Part shown: positions 1-8,414 of the stretch, piece after piece
Layout of the letters: the number at the start of each line of letters is the position of its first letter
Numbering within the stretch: position 1 is the first letter of the stretch
Origin: DASQHW01 sp963837155
GTDB taxonomy: Bacteria; Actinomycetota; Acidimicrobiia; IMCC26256; PALSA-610
Reading direction: 5' to 3'
NCBI GenBank assembly: GCA_963837155.1
Contig: CAWIMB010000002.1
Span: 3,596,001 to 3,660,000 of the forward strand
Length of the DNA stretch: 64,000 nt
The notes under the pieces: generated by a model
Seen by the model: the letters and a program-made list of their open reading frames with translations, nothing else
Databases searched by the model: none
What the model was told of the DNA's origin: nothing
Program-made: the position numbers and the translations under genes

Positions 1-176
1 CACGCCGATGTCGCCGATCGTGACCAGGAAGCCCGACGATGGACGCGGCATCTCGGGTGCAGCGACCGGGGCGCGGGCGCCGACTCCGGCGGATACCACT
101 TGCCATCCGCCGCAATCCACCAACCCGGCTCTTCGGGTTGTTGCTCGAGCGGTCCCCGCGCCGTGTTTCCCGCCAC
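1..176 (-). CDS. Protein with N-terminal W-x-AADGKWYPPE motif (partial)
   Basis: The gene runs off the left edge of the window, so only its N-terminus is visible. From a GTG at 176 the reading gives a short hydrophilic stretch and then EEPGWWIAADGKWYPPE, a Trp-rich motif common near the N-terminus of Acidimicrobiia proteins and related to DUF2510-type motifs. After this motif the protein-like reading (MPRPSSGFLVTIGDIGV) continues in another frame, so a one-base break lies at about 62-82 in a GC run. Downstream proteins of this type often carry a membrane or stress-response domain, but nothing of that is visible here. The function is unknown. The motif is the best taxonomic hint in the window. 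Confidence 0.5.
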   Translation of the reverse strand, partial: MAGNTARGPLEQQPEEPGWWIAADGKWYPPESAPAPRSLHPRCRVHRRASWSRSATSA

Positions 177-195
177 GTCGTCCCCCGTCTGTTCG

Positions 196-662
196 TTATG
201 CCGGCGTCTTCTCCCGCGGCCGCGGCCAAACGCTCGAGCGTTGCTTCCATCGTCTCGCGGTTGTGACCCGGGCGATCGCTGACGCCCATCACCGGCTTGC
301 TCATCACCGCGAGAAACTTGGGACGCTTGTCCGTCCACGCCTCGCTCGACGCGCGTCCCGCCGTCGGCAGGCTCGAACGTGTACTCCCAACGGGAGACGT
401 CGAACGGGCCGGCCTTCACCTCGAACACGAACGACTTGCCGGGCGCGGCCTCGACGACCTTGCACACCGTCGACCACTTCCGCCAGCCGCTCTGGTTGCG
501 GCCCTTGAAGCGGGCGCCGGCGACCGGCTCCTTGGTGTCGCCGATCCATTCGCACCCGGTGGTCTCCGGTGACCACTCCCCCATGCGCGTCACGTCGGAC
601 ACCATCCCCCACACCACTTCGGGCGCGGCCTTGATCGTTCGTTCCACACTCACATCAGCCAT
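196..662 (-). CDS. SRPBCC family protein (polyketide cyclase/dehydrase-like), frameshifted
   Basis: Starting at ATG 662 the product reads MADVSVERTIKAAPEVVWGM and continues through SDVTRMGEWSPE and GCEWIG. This is the usual opening of a START/SRPBCC hydrophobic-ligand-binding domain. After WEYTFEPADGGT the frame breaks at about 341-350. The expected C-terminal helix (AWTDKRPKFLAVMSKPVM, then HNRETMEATLERLAAAAGE) is found one frame over, ending near a TAA at 196-198. Total length of about 150 residues fits the family. The fold binds lipophilic small molecules; no ligand can be deduced. The gene lies 10 bp downstream of the amidase on the same strand, probably as the last gene of the desaturase-DUF6629-amidase run. 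Confidence 0.7.
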
Positions 663-672
663 GACTCGGACC

Positions 673-2088
673 CTACGCCCGAAGTGTTGGCCGCACGAAG
701 TTCGCCAGGCCGGCCGTCTCGAGACCAGCGGCGATGTCGATCGTGGTCAAGTCGTCGAGGTAGTCGCTGACGATCTGGATGCCGACCGGCAGACCGCCGG
801 CGGTGACGCCGACGGGCGCGACCGTTGCGGGAAGGTAGGAAGCCGACGCGAGCGTGGCCCACGCGTTGAGTTTGAGATAGCCCTCGACGCCCTCTTGGCG
901 CTGACCGTCGATCGTGAGGGAACGCCGCGGGACGGCGCGTTGATCGAGTGGCATCGCAGTCACGGGCGCGGCCGGACACAGCAATGCGTCGACATCCCCG
1001 AAGAACGCGCGCCACTGTTCCCGCAGACGGGCCCGCGCATCCGCGGCCTCCAACCACTCCCAATGCGGTGACGTGATGTAGCGAACACGTTGGACCGTGT
1101 AGGAACGCGAGGGAAGCAGCGGACGCAGCGCCTGCACTGTTCGCCGGAACGGCACGGAGTCGGCGATCTCGCCGCTGAGCACCTGGAAATACAACTCGTG
1201 CGCGCTCGCGAGGTCGACAGGCGGCTTGGCAGGTACGACCGTCGCGCCGGCCGCCGTGAGACCGTGCACGGTGCGCTCGAGGAGCTCGCGGACCTCGCGG
1301 CTCGTCGGATAACCGGGATCGTCGAACCAGACTGCGATCTTGTAGTCCTCGAGCCGCTTGCGTCGCGGCGGCGGCAGTGCGAACGACCAGGCTTTGTCGT
1401 CGGGCGGGATCGGTCCCGCGATGACCTGCAGCGCGAGCGCGAGATCCTGCGCGCTGCGAGCGAGCGGTCCGAGGACGGCCATGTCGGTGGTGCGGTGCTG
1501 CGCCGGCGGCATGGTTCCCTTTTGGGGAACGATGCCGAATGACGGCTTGTGGCTGAACACGCCGCAGAAGTGCGCGGGCATGCGCAGCGAGCCGCCGATG
1601 TCACCGCCGAGGTCGAGGCCGGTGAGTCCCGCCGCTACCGCCGCGGCGGAGCCGCCCGATGAGCCTCCCGGCGTGCGCGACGAGTCCCACGGATTGCGCG
1701 TGACGCCGAAGACGTCGTTGTGGGTCACGACGTCGGCGCCATTGGGCGGCGTGTTGGTTTTGCCGAGGACCACCGCGCCCGCGTTGCGCAAGCGCGCGAC
1801 GGCGACGGCGTCGTCCGCGGGCACGTGGTTGCGGAACCGGACCTCGCCGTTGGTCGTGCGCACGCCTGCGACCTCGACCATGTCCTTCACGGTGATCGGC
1901 ACACCGTGCAAGGGTCCGAGCGAGCAACCTTCGGCTACCGCACGATCGGCGTCGTCGGCGTGCCGGCGCGCGCCCTCGCCGTCGACGGTGACTACCGCGT
2001 TGAGTTCGGACGCGGCGATCCGGTCCAGGTAGGCGTCGGTCGCGTCCCGGCTCGACACCGCGCCGCTCCGGATGTGCGCCGCCAGCAC
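673..2088 (-). CDS. Amidase (amidase signature family)
   Basis: This enzyme hydrolyses amide bonds with the Ser-cisSer-Lys triad of the amidase signature family. Visible are the catalytic Lys in ITVKDMVEVAG (about residue 68), the Gly/Ser-rich signature TPGGSSGGSAAAVAAG with the cis-Ser (about 144) and the nucleophile Ser in DIGGSLRMPA (about 167). The length of about 471 residues is normal. The start is uncertain: the first credible codon is GTG 2088. Homologous residues seem to continue slightly upstream (GAFEAWAPAH), without a start codon and overlapping the end of the DUF6629 gene, so the true start may be hidden by an indel. The substrate is unknown. It is co-oriented with the desaturase and DUF6629 genes. 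Confidence 0.85.
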   Translation of the reverse strand: MLAAHIRSGAVSSRDATDAYLDRIAASELNAVVTVDGEGARRHADDADRAVAEGCSLGPLHGVPITVKDMVEVAGVRTTNGEVRFRNHVPADDAVAVARLRNAGAVVLGKTNTPPNGADVVTHNDVFGVTRNPWDSSRTPGGSSGGSAAAVAAGLTGLDLGGDIGGSLRMPAHFCGVFSHKPSFGIVPQKGTMPPAQHRTTDMAVLGPLARSAQDLALALQVIAGPIPPDDKAWSFALPPPRRKRLEDYKIAVWFDDPGYPTSREVRELLERTVHGLTAAGATVVPAKPPVDLASAHELYFQVLSGEIADSVPFRRTVQALRPLLPSRSYTVQRVRYITSPHWEWLEAADARARLREQWRAFFGDVDALLCPAAPVTAMPLDQRAVPRRSLTIDGQRQEGVEGYLKLNAWATLASASYLPATVAPVGVTAGGLPVGIQIVSDYLDDLTTIDIAAGLETAGLANFVRPTLRA

Positions 2089-2120
2089 ATGCGCCGGAGC
2101 CCAGGCTTCGAAGGCACCTC

Positions 2121-2777
2121 TCAGGCGACCAACGCTAGACGTCGCGTCGCCGTGCGGCGAAGGTGCCGGTCGATGAGGATGCTGACGATCGCCGCCCAGA
2201 AGCACCACAGCGACACGAACCCGTTGAGCGTCATGTACATCAGCACCGGGACCGCGGCGAAGTTCAGCAACCCGAGCGCTTGGATGTCCCGATAGCTGGA
2301 CGCGATCAGCGCCCCACACGTCGCCACCACGTAGAGCGCCGTGAGTTGCCCTCCGCTTCCCACTGCATCGACCTGGTACTCGACGTGATGGCCCTCGATC
2401 ATGGCGTGGATCGAACCGCGGAACATCGCGATCGTCAGCACCGCGCCGACCGCGACACCGAGCACCCCGAACTCGCCGATGATGCGCCGCCGTTCACGCA
2501 GCGGTTCGACGAGCCCGACCGCGAGCGGGATCAATACCGGCAGTGCGCCGAACGCGAACAGCAGATACGTCCACACCGCAACTCGTTCAACCGCGTGCCC
2601 GACGTGCCCCTGGAGCCCCCACCACACGAACGCTTCGCTCACCTGGTGCACGCCGAACAACAACGGCAAAGCCGCGAGCGGGATCTGCTTGGGCTCCCGC
2701 ACGTGACGTAACGCGTCGATGCCGACTGCAATGACGATTCCGCCCAGAACCGCGTCGGCTTCGGGCGCGAAACACAC
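2121..2777 (-). CDS. DUF6629 family membrane protein
   Basis: A 218-residue polytopic membrane protein begins at a GTG with MCFAPEADAVLGG. It has about seven hydrophobic segments and the family pattern IPLAALPLLFGVHQ followed by SEAFVWWGLQGHV. The residues and overall length match DUF6629 proteins as I know them; their biochemical role is not established. The gene starts 3 nt after the desaturase stop codon, which suggests co-transcription, and its stop lies close to the amidase start. No catalytic residues are obvious. The assignment to the family is from recognition, not from a search. Confidence 0.75.
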   Translation of the reverse strand: MCFAPEADAVLGGIVIAVGIDALRHVREPKQIPLAALPLLFGVHQVSEAFVWWGLQGHVGHAVERVAVWTYLLFAFGALPVLIPLAVGLVEPLRERRRIIGEFGVLGVAVGAVLTIAMFRGSIHAMIEGHHVEYQVDAVGSGGQLTALYVVATCGALIASSYRDIQALGLLNFAAVPVLMYMTLNGFVSLWCFWAAIVSILIDRHLRRTATRRLALVA

Positions 2778-2780
2778 CCT

Positions 2781-3739
2781 CTACGTCGACTGACAAAGAG
2801 CAAGTTGCGGTGGCGTCGGCCACCGGACGTGCGTTGCCCAACCGGCCCGTTCGAACAGACGGATCACCCCGGCCGACACGTCGATCTGGTGCGGCATCGC
2901 ACCATGACGGGCCGACGCCGGGTGGGCGTGATGGAAGTTGTGCCACGACTCACCGAACGACAGCAACGCGAGCGGCGCGAAGTTCGGCTCTGATCCTTCT
3001 GCGTCGCGGGCTGACGACCGAACATGTGACAGATCGAGTTCGTGCTCCACGTCACGTGGTGCAACAGCATCATGCGCGCCAGGCCGGCCCACAGCAGCGC
3101 GGTGAACGCACCGCTGAGCGCGCCCGAGAGCGTCCAGCCCAAGAAGAACGGTGCCGCCAGCGAGAAGACGGCGAACAGCGGGAACAGCCGGCTGACGATC
3201 TTGACGTCCGCGTCGCGCAAGAGGTCGGGCGCGTAGCGCTCGGCCGCCGTGTTGTCGCCCTTGAACAGCCAGCCGACGTGCGCGTGCGCGAAGCCGCGCA
3301 GCTGGGCGCCGACACCGGTGCCGTGATTGTGGGGCGAGTGCGGATCACCGGGCTGGTCGCTGAAGACGTGATGCCGGCGGTGGTTCGCGACCCAGCCGAT
3401 GACCGAGCCCTCGACCGCGAGCGAACCGGAAGCCGCGAGCACGATCTTCAACCAGCGCGAGGCCCGGAAGCTCTTGTGCGTGAACAGCCGGTGGAAGCCG
3501 ACGGTCACGCCGAAGCCGCTCACGAGATAGAACGCGCCGGCGAGGATGATGTCGCGCAACGTCACCGCGCGTCCCCACAGCAACGGCACCGCGATCGCGA
3601 GCGCAACTGCGGGACCGATGACGAGCAGTCCGGTGACGATGCGCCCGGCGAGGAGACCGGACCGGCTCGGGCGCGGTTCGGGTTCGTACCTTGGCGGACG
3701 CGCGCGAGGAGGTGCGGGCCGATCGAGTACTGAAGTCAT
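2781..3739 (-). CDS. Acyl-CoA/fatty-acid delta-9 desaturase, frameshifted
   Basis: A membrane diiron desaturase that introduces a cis double bond in acyl chains. The three histidine boxes are present: HRLFTH (about residues 83-88), NHRRHH (119-124) and, after a frame break, HNFHH. Translation from ATG 3739 (preceded by AGGGA) is intact to HMFGRQP and KDQS. NFAPLALLSFGESWHN and the C-terminus are then read in another frame down to the TAG at 2781, so a one-base indel lies near 2984-2990. An upstream in-frame ATG exists, but MTSVLDRP has the better ribosome site. The neighbouring cyclopropane synthase at 31-32 kb also modifies lipids but is not linked. Family assignment is firm; whether the break is real is not. 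Confidence 0.85.
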
Positions 3740-3810
3740 GTGCCGTTCCCTGATCCGCACCGGTGGTGCACTCGTCCGTGCCGCGACCGGGGTCCTGGGA
3801 AGCGTACACA

Positions 3811-3825
3811 TCGCCAAGCTGGCGA
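3811..3825. promoter_or_regulatory. 15-bp palindrome upstream of the desaturase
   Basis: TCGCCA-agc-TGGCGA is a perfect 6-bp inverted repeat lying 72-86 nt upstream of the desaturase ATG. It is the only structured element I see in the 266-bp gene-free stretch 3740-4005. It could be an operator for a fatty-acid regulator; no regulator gene is next to it. Confidence 0.35.
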
Positions 3826-4005
3826 CTGATTTCTAGAATACTTCCCCCGGAAAGGGGCCGTGACACGTCGGGCAGCCTGATGAGCGTCGATGTCTCACCG
3901 CGTTTCTACGATGTGTTTGCCGTGGCCGAACTGGCCGCGTGAAGCGCCGGATACCCGGACGAAAAGGCCGCGATCCCGCGGCCCCGCAGCGTCTGGAGGT
4001 GTCCG

Positions 4006-4440
4006 ATGCCCTTCGATCCCATCGACGAAGAACCGCTCGACCGGAACGAAATGTGGTCGCCGCTCGAGAAACTTGCCGCCCGGGCTGTGGGCGACCCGAG
4101 CGTCCCGCTGCTGATTCCCTGTGAGTTCAGCTTCATGGCGCATTACGACGAGCCCGGCCTGCCCCGGATCTACGACTATCGCCACTGCGAGAGCCGGCGC
4201 TGGCTCCAGATCACCGCGACCGGCCGCATCGCCGCGCTACATCCCGCCCGCGGACGACGACGACGGCGACGGCGACGGCCACCACGTGCTGTCGCGCCGT
4301 TCACTCCGCCGCACGATCGAGGAACTCGAGCTCGCCGAGTTCGGCGGACGGCTGCCGCCCGAGCACTACTGCGACGAATGTTGGGGACATCAACCGGCGC
4401 CACGCGGCATGCATGCGCGGAACCCGAGCACGCGGCGTGA
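4006..4440 (+). CDS. Hypothetical protein with internal double frame change
   Basis: The reading from ATG 4006 starts plausibly (MPFDPIDEEPLDRNEMW, later LLIPCEFSFMAHYDEPG and IYDYRHCESRRWLQIT). From about 4215 the protein-like sequence moves to the next frame (YIPPADDDDGDGDGHHVL, TIEELELAEFGGRLPPEHY, then CDECWGHQP) and must shift back to reach the TGA at 4438-4440. The Asp-rich stretch is encoded by a GAC/GGC simple repeat. No family is recognised. A CxxC and neighbouring histidines could bind metal, but this is speculation. Two nearby breaks make the exact product uncertain. Confidence 0.4.
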   Translation: MPFDPIDEEPLDRNEMWSPLEKLAARAVGDPSVPLLIPCEFSFMAHYDEPGLPRIYDYRHCESRRWLQITATGRIAALHPARGRRRRRRRRPPRAVAPFTPPHDRGTRARRVRRTAAARALLRRMLGTSTGATRHACAEPEHAA

Positions 4441-4450
4441 CGGGTGCCGC

Positions 4451-4683
4451 GTGATCGTTCTACGGCATCGTCATTTGGAAGTACTACGACGACCACAACC
4501 CACCGCACTTCCACGCGACCTATGGCGAGGCCGAGGCGATCGTGCCCTTGCCGATTTGCGGGTCCTCCCGGTGCGCTGCCGTTACGAGCGTTCCGGCTTG
4601 TCGAAGAGTGGGCAGTGACGAACTGGGCGAACTGGGACGGGCGAGGAACGGATTGCCGATCGGCCGATTCCGCCGCCTCGTAG
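4451..4683 (+). CDS. DUF4160 family protein, frameshifted
   Basis: The conserved DUF4160 core is clear: FYGIVIWKYYDDHNPPHFHA then TYGEAEAIV. The usual continuation (GALPLRAFRLVEEWA) appears in a second frame, and the final ARNGLPIG-like segment in a third, so at least two indels fall between about 4550 and 4650. No good ATG is present and GTG 4451 is the likeliest start. DUF4160 genes are usually followed by DUF2442 genes, as here. Such pairs have been suggested as toxin-antitoxin-like modules, but that activity is not proven. As it stands the gene could not give a full product. Confidence 0.6.
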
Positions 4684-4724
4684 AATGGCGACTGATCCGG
4701 GATCGTGAGCGTGACGAGCGTGAG

Positions 4725-4961
4725 GTGCTCGAGCACTACAAACTCCGCGTCGGATTCAGTGACGGACTGGTACGCGACGTCGACCTCAGTCACCTCCGCG
4801 ACCGCGGCCCGATCTTCGAACCGTTCCGCGACCCGTCATTCTTCGCCCACGTTCGAGTCGACCCCGAAGCACGGACCATCGTGTGGCCGAACGGTGCTGA
4901 TGTCGATCCGATTGTCCTGCACGGAGATGAGCCGCCTGCCAACGGTCAGCGCGACGCCTGA
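4725..4961 (+). CDS. DUF2442 family protein
   Basis: A short protein (79 codons including stop) with the DUF2442 pattern: LEHYKLRVGFSDGLVRDVDL, an R-D-P segment (FRDPSFFAHVRVDPEA), and TIVWPNGADVDPIVLH near the end. GTG 4725 is in frame. An alternative GTG at 4705 gives a better N-terminus but needs one base removed near 4722. It follows the DUF4160 gene, which is the usual gene order for this pair. The partner function is inferred only from this co-occurrence. Confidence 0.7.
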   Translation: MLEHYKLRVGFSDGLVRDVDLSHLRDRGPIFEPFRDPSFFAHVRVDPEARTIVWPNGADVDPIVLHGDEPPANGQRDA

Positions 4962-4963
4962 AC

Positions 4964-5360
4964 TCAGATCACTGCGACGGCGTCGATTTCGACGAGGGTG
5001 CCGGGCTGCATCAGGGCGGCAACACCGATGATCGTGGTCGCCACGATCGGGTAGTTCTTGCCGAGCGTGTCGACGACCGCAGTGATGAACACGTTGAGGG
5101 CACGGTCGTCGTAGTCAACGAGGTAGATATTCAGCTTGGCGACGTCGGCCAGCGTCGCGCCGGCCGCGTCGAGCGCGGTGCAGACGTTCTGGATCGCCCG
5201 GCACGCCTGGTCGTAGTGCTTGGGTCCGACGACATGGCCGTCGGCGTCAACGCCGCGCTGCCCGGCGATGTGAACGATCCGCGACCCGGTCGAGATCGTC
5301 GACGTGCGCAGAGCCTGGGATCGGCCGCAGCCCCTCCGGGTCGAGTCGATCCGTGATCAT
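4964..5360 (-). CDS. RidA/YjgF/UK114 family protein, frameshifted
   Basis: The family hydrolyses reactive enamine/imine intermediates formed by PLP enzymes or amine oxidation. From ATG 5360 (ribosome site AGGAG) the product opens MITDRLDPEGLRPIPG. After a one-base break near 5305 it continues STGSRIVHIAGQRG, DQACRAIQNVCTALDAAG, and ends with the typical YPIVATTIIGVAALMQPGTL then VEIDAVAVI. The usual Arg near the C-terminus (RxxxE region) is not obvious. The ATG overlaps the phosphotransferase TGA (ATGA), so it is the last gene of a four-gene operon starting at 8321. Confidence 0.75.
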
Positions 5361-6415
5361 CCGTGAGCTCCTGTCAGAGAGGAAGTTCGAACACGTCGAG
5401 CGTATCGATTGCCGCGATCGAGCGCCGAAGCATCTTCCCCGGTGAGCTCGATGTGGCGGGGGTCCTCGATGCTCAGCGCGCCCGCGGCGATGACCGGATA
5501 CACGAACCCGAACATCGTGGCGTAGCGGTACATCTCCCACGCCCAGTCGCGGTCGGGCTCCACGCCGAAGCTCGCGAGCTCCTCGAGATATGTCGAGAAC
5601 AGGCGCTGCTGGTCCTCGGGGTCACTGACGTTCACGCTCTGGCTCACGAAGTACGCGACGTCGCGGGGCGCGCAGCTGCGGTCGATCAGCTGCCAGTCGA
5701 CCGCGATCACGTGGTCGTCGTCGGTGAGGAACAGATTGTCGAGCCGCCAGTCGGCGTGTGACAGCACGTGCGGGCCGTCGCACAGCTTGGCGAACAGCGC
5801 CGGGATGCGCGGTCCGAACGCATCACCGAACGCGACGACCTGGTCGGTCATCTGTTCGGGGAAGAACTCCTTCACCCGCGGCCACGCCGTCTGGTACGCG
5901 AACGCGACCGGCCCGGCATACTCGCTCAAGGCATCAGGAACGGGCAGTCCGGCAGCGTCGGGTCGTCCCAGAACGCGGCATGCAACTTGGCGAGCGTCCG
6001 CAGCGCGGGACGGGTGGCGTCCACCTCGCAGCCCGCGAGCTGGTCCTGAATCGTGCCGCGCGACCGACACGTCCTCGAGCAAGAGCACCGTGTCCTGGGT
6101 CGCGGCATCGTGCTCGGCGTAGTAGCAGGCGGGGTGGCCGATCGGCGTGCGTTCGGAGAGTTCCGTGTAGAAGCCGACCTCGCGCCCGTACATGTTGATG
6201 ATCGTCGCAACGAAGCGACCTTCATCGGTCGGCGCCGCCAGCTTGGCGATCATCGTGGCCGGTTCGCCGTCGCCGGTGAGCGTCAGCCGGAACAGCGTGC
6301 CGACGAGACCGACGCCGACACCGACCGGCTCGCCCCGCACAGCCGTGATCCGCCGGCCAAGCGCGTCGCTCAACCATTCGGGCGTGAGATCGTCGAGTTT
6401 CTTGGGGATCGTCAT
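5357..6415 (-). CDS. Aminoglycoside phosphotransferase-like kinase with two compensating frameshifts
   Basis: A small-molecule kinase fold. HADWRLDNLF (H-x-D-x4-N catalytic loop) and AVDWQLIDR (metal Asp) are intact, and the N-terminal lobe MTIPKKLDDLTPEWLSDALG is normal. Between about 6060 and 5930 the annotated frame reads nonsense, while the neighbouring frame gives DQLAGCEVDATRPALRTLAK, LHAAFWDDPTLPDCPF. Two opposite one-base indels therefore restore the frame. Family members in actinobacteria often lie in lipid or steroid catabolism loci, but the substrate here is unknown. The start overlaps the SDR stop and the stop overlaps the RidA start (both ATGA), which implies translational coupling. 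Confidence 0.75.
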   Translation of the reverse strand: MTIPKKLDDLTPEWLSDALGRRITAVRGEPVGVGVGLVGTLFRLTLTGDGEPATMIAKLAAPTDEGRFVATIINMYGREVGFYTELSERTPIGHPACYYAEHDAATQDTVLLLEDVSVARHDSGPARGLRGGRHPSRAADARQVACRVLGRPDAAGLPVPDALSEYAGPVAFAYQTAWPRVKEFFPEQMTDQVVAFGDAFGPRIPALFAKLCDGPHVLSHADWRLDNLFLTDDDHVIAVDWQLIDRSCAPRDVAYFVSQSVNVSDPEDQQRLFSTYLEELASFGVEPDRDWAWEMYRYATMFGFVYPVIAAGALSIEDPRHIELTGEDASALDRGNRYARRVRTSSLTGAHG

Positions 6416-7197
6416 TTCACCTTCACTCCTGCCAGCAGCCATTCGGTCATGCGCCGGGGCGCTTCGGTCAACATCGGGAACAGCGCGTCCCGCTTCGGCA
6501 AACGCACATGCCTCCGCTCGCTCTCGATCGCGTCGGCAAGCGCGGCGACAACCGTCGTCATCTCGAGGTCGTACGACAACCGCAGCTGGGCGATCCGCTT
6601 GAGTGCCCGGCGGGTCGGTTCGTGCGCCCGCAAACTCTCGATCATCGTGCTCTCGACCGGCCCGATCTGCGCGAGCGTCGTCGTGATCGGCGTGCCCTTC
6701 AGCTCCGCCCGCAGTCCGGCCGTGAAGTGACTGAGCCCTGCCTTCGACGCCGAGTACGGCAGCACGCCCGGCAACGCATTGGTGCCCGACAGCGACGAGA
6801 CGTTCAGGATGTGACCGCGGCCACGCGTCAGCATCCCGGGGATCACCGCCCGGGACAACAAGATCGGCGCCAGGAGATTGACGGCGAAGAGCTGTTCGAT
6901 CTTCTCGGCGGGGAGCTCGGTGAGCGCGCCGGTGAGGTCGACACCCGCGTTGTTGACGAGCACGTCGATCGGCCCGTCGGCTTCGATGCGTTGCACCAGC
7001 GGCGCGATGCCCGACCCGTCACCGAGATCGGCCGCGTACCCCTCGCCGCCGAGGTCGGCCGCGAGCTTGTCGAGCTGTTCTTGCGAGCGGGCGACGAGTG
7101 CCACGCGTGCACCGCGCTTCGCACACTCGGTCGCCAGGGCAGCACCAATCCCCCGCGACGCGCCGGTCACGACGACCCGGGCGCCGCTCAGGTTCAT
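6412..7197 (-). CDS. Short-chain dehydrogenase/reductase (SDR)
   Basis: A 261-residue NAD(P)-dependent oxidoreductase. The cofactor motif TGASRGIG is at residues 11-18, NNAG at about 86-89 and the catalytic Ser ... Tyr-x-x-x-Lys in NVSSLSG and PYSASKAG. The C-terminal extension after the core (LRLSYDLEMTTVVAALADAI) is longer than in minimal SDRs. An Arg/Ala pair in GARVALVARS suggests NADP preference, which is weak evidence. Start ATG 7197 overlaps the stop of the ferritin-like gene. The substrate is unknown; the operon context (diiron protein, kinase, RidA) suggests modification of a small organic molecule. Confidence 0.85.
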   Translation of the reverse strand: MNLSGARVVVTGASRGIGAALATECAKRGARVALVARSQEQLDKLAADLGGEGYAADLGDGSGIAPLVQRIEADGPIDVLVNNAGVDLTGALTELPAEKIEQLFAVNLLAPILLSRAVIPGMLTRGRGHILNVSSLSGTNALPGVLPYSASKAGLSHFTAGLRAELKGTPITTTLAQIGPVESTMIESLRAHEPTRRALKRIAQLRLSYDLEMTTVVAALADAIESERRHVRLPKRDALFPMLTEAPRRMTEWLLAGVKVK

Positions 7198-8321
7198 CGC
7201 GCGGCGGCCGCGGCTTCGCGGTCGCGTTCGATCGCGTTGAGCTCGCTGTACTCCACACTCGTGTCGACGTGGTCCTCGTACTCGATCACGCCCATCTCGG
7301 TGAACCGGTCGCGCAGCCAGCCGTCGCGGCCGTCGAGCAGGCCGAGCTTCTTGCAGTTCGGCACGATCTTGGTGAACAGCATCCGCTGGAAGAGGATCTC
7401 CTCTTCGCTGTTCTGGCGGATGAAGTAGGGCACCATCGCCCGGGCCGACACGCCGAGCCGTTCCCACACCTCTTGGTGCAGGAACCGGTCGCGCATCCGC
7501 AACGCGGCTTCGTACACGAACTCCTGGCGCTCGCGCAGCTCGGTGCCGGAGATGCCGGCGTACGCCTCCTGCAACGACAGCACCCCGAACGCGACGTGGC
7601 GCGCCTCGTCGCTCATCACGTAGCGGATGAGCTGACGGAGCAGCGGCTCCGACGTCGTCTGGTACATCGCGCCGAACGCGGCGAGCGCGAGCCCTTCGAT
7701 CATGATCTGCATGCCGAGGTAGGTGATGTCCCAGCGGGAGTCGCCGAGCACGTCGTCGATCAACGACCCGAGGTGCACGTTGATCGGATAGCGCGTCGCC
7801 ATCTTCTCGTCGAGATAGCGGCCGAACACCTCGACGTGCCGGGCCTCGTCCATCACTTGCGTCGACGCGTAGTACTTGGCGTCGATCCACGGCACGGTCT
7901 CGACGATGCGCGCGGTGCATAGCAACGCGCCCTGCTCGCCGTGCAGGAACTGACTCGTGCGGTCCGCGAGGTTCTCCATCGCGTACTGCACGAGCTCCTT
8001 CTCACCCCACTTGGCAACCGGCGAGCCGGGCTCGTTCACCAGCGCGCGCACGTACTGCATGCGCCGGTCGTTCTGCGAGAGCTCGACGGCCGTGCGCTCG
8101 GGGTCGACGTCGATCGACCAGTCGAGATCCTTCGACCCGTTCCACTGCGAGACCTTCGCCTTCTCGTAGAGCTTGTCGAGCGCGGGCCGGGCGCCCTTCG
8201 AGTAATCCCACGTGAAGGTCGCCTCGAATGCGGAGTGCACCGGGTGGGTGAGGGCGTCGTCGTCGGTGTTGACCTGCGAGAGGATGGCCTCGAGGTCGTC
8301 GTACGCTCTGATTTCCCGCAT
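7194..8321 (-). CDS. Ferritin-like diiron protein (R2/acyl-ACP desaturase-type fold)
   Basis: A 375-residue helical protein with two EX2H-type iron motifs, DEARHVEVFG and DEARHVAFG, plus additional Glu ligands in HGEQGALL and IEGLALAAF. This is the pattern of ferritin-like oxygenases and R2-like proteins. Such proteins activate O2 for hydroxylation, desaturation or N-oxygenation; which one cannot be read from sequence. ATG 8321 is chosen because MREIRAYDDLEAIL aligns with a family-like start. A GTG at 8363 is possible. It is the first gene of an operon with overlapping ATGA junctions into the SDR, phosphotransferase and RidA genes. Confidence 0.8.
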   Translation of the reverse strand: MREIRAYDDLEAILSQVNTDDDALTHPVHSAFEATFTWDYSKGARPALDKLYEKAKVSQWNGSKDLDWSIDVDPERTAVELSQNDRRMQYVRALVNEPGSPVAKWGEKELVQYAMENLADRTSQFLHGEQGALLCTARIVETVPWIDAKYYASTQVMDEARHVEVFGRYLDEKMATRYPINVHLGSLIDDVLGDSRWDITYLGMQIMIEGLALAAFGAMYQTTSEPLLRQLIRYVMSDEARHVAFGVLSLQEAYAGISGTELRERQEFVYEAALRMRDRFLHQEVWERLGVSARAMVPYFIRQNSEEEILFQRMLFTKIVPNCKKLGLLDGRDGWLRDRFTEMGVIEYEDHVDTSVEYSELNAIERDREAAAAAR

Positions 8322-8414
8322 AGGTCGAATGCTCGCGCGGCTGCCCGGAGATGTCGACGTCACACTGGGGATTCGCCCCGTGGGGCGAAATGGATCAGCA
8401 ACATGGCTCCCTCG

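Noticed and set aside
4248..4280. GAC/GGC tandem repeat, possible microsatellite
   Set aside because: Explained as an Asp/Gly-rich coding stretch in a small frameshifted gene; too short to claim phase variation.
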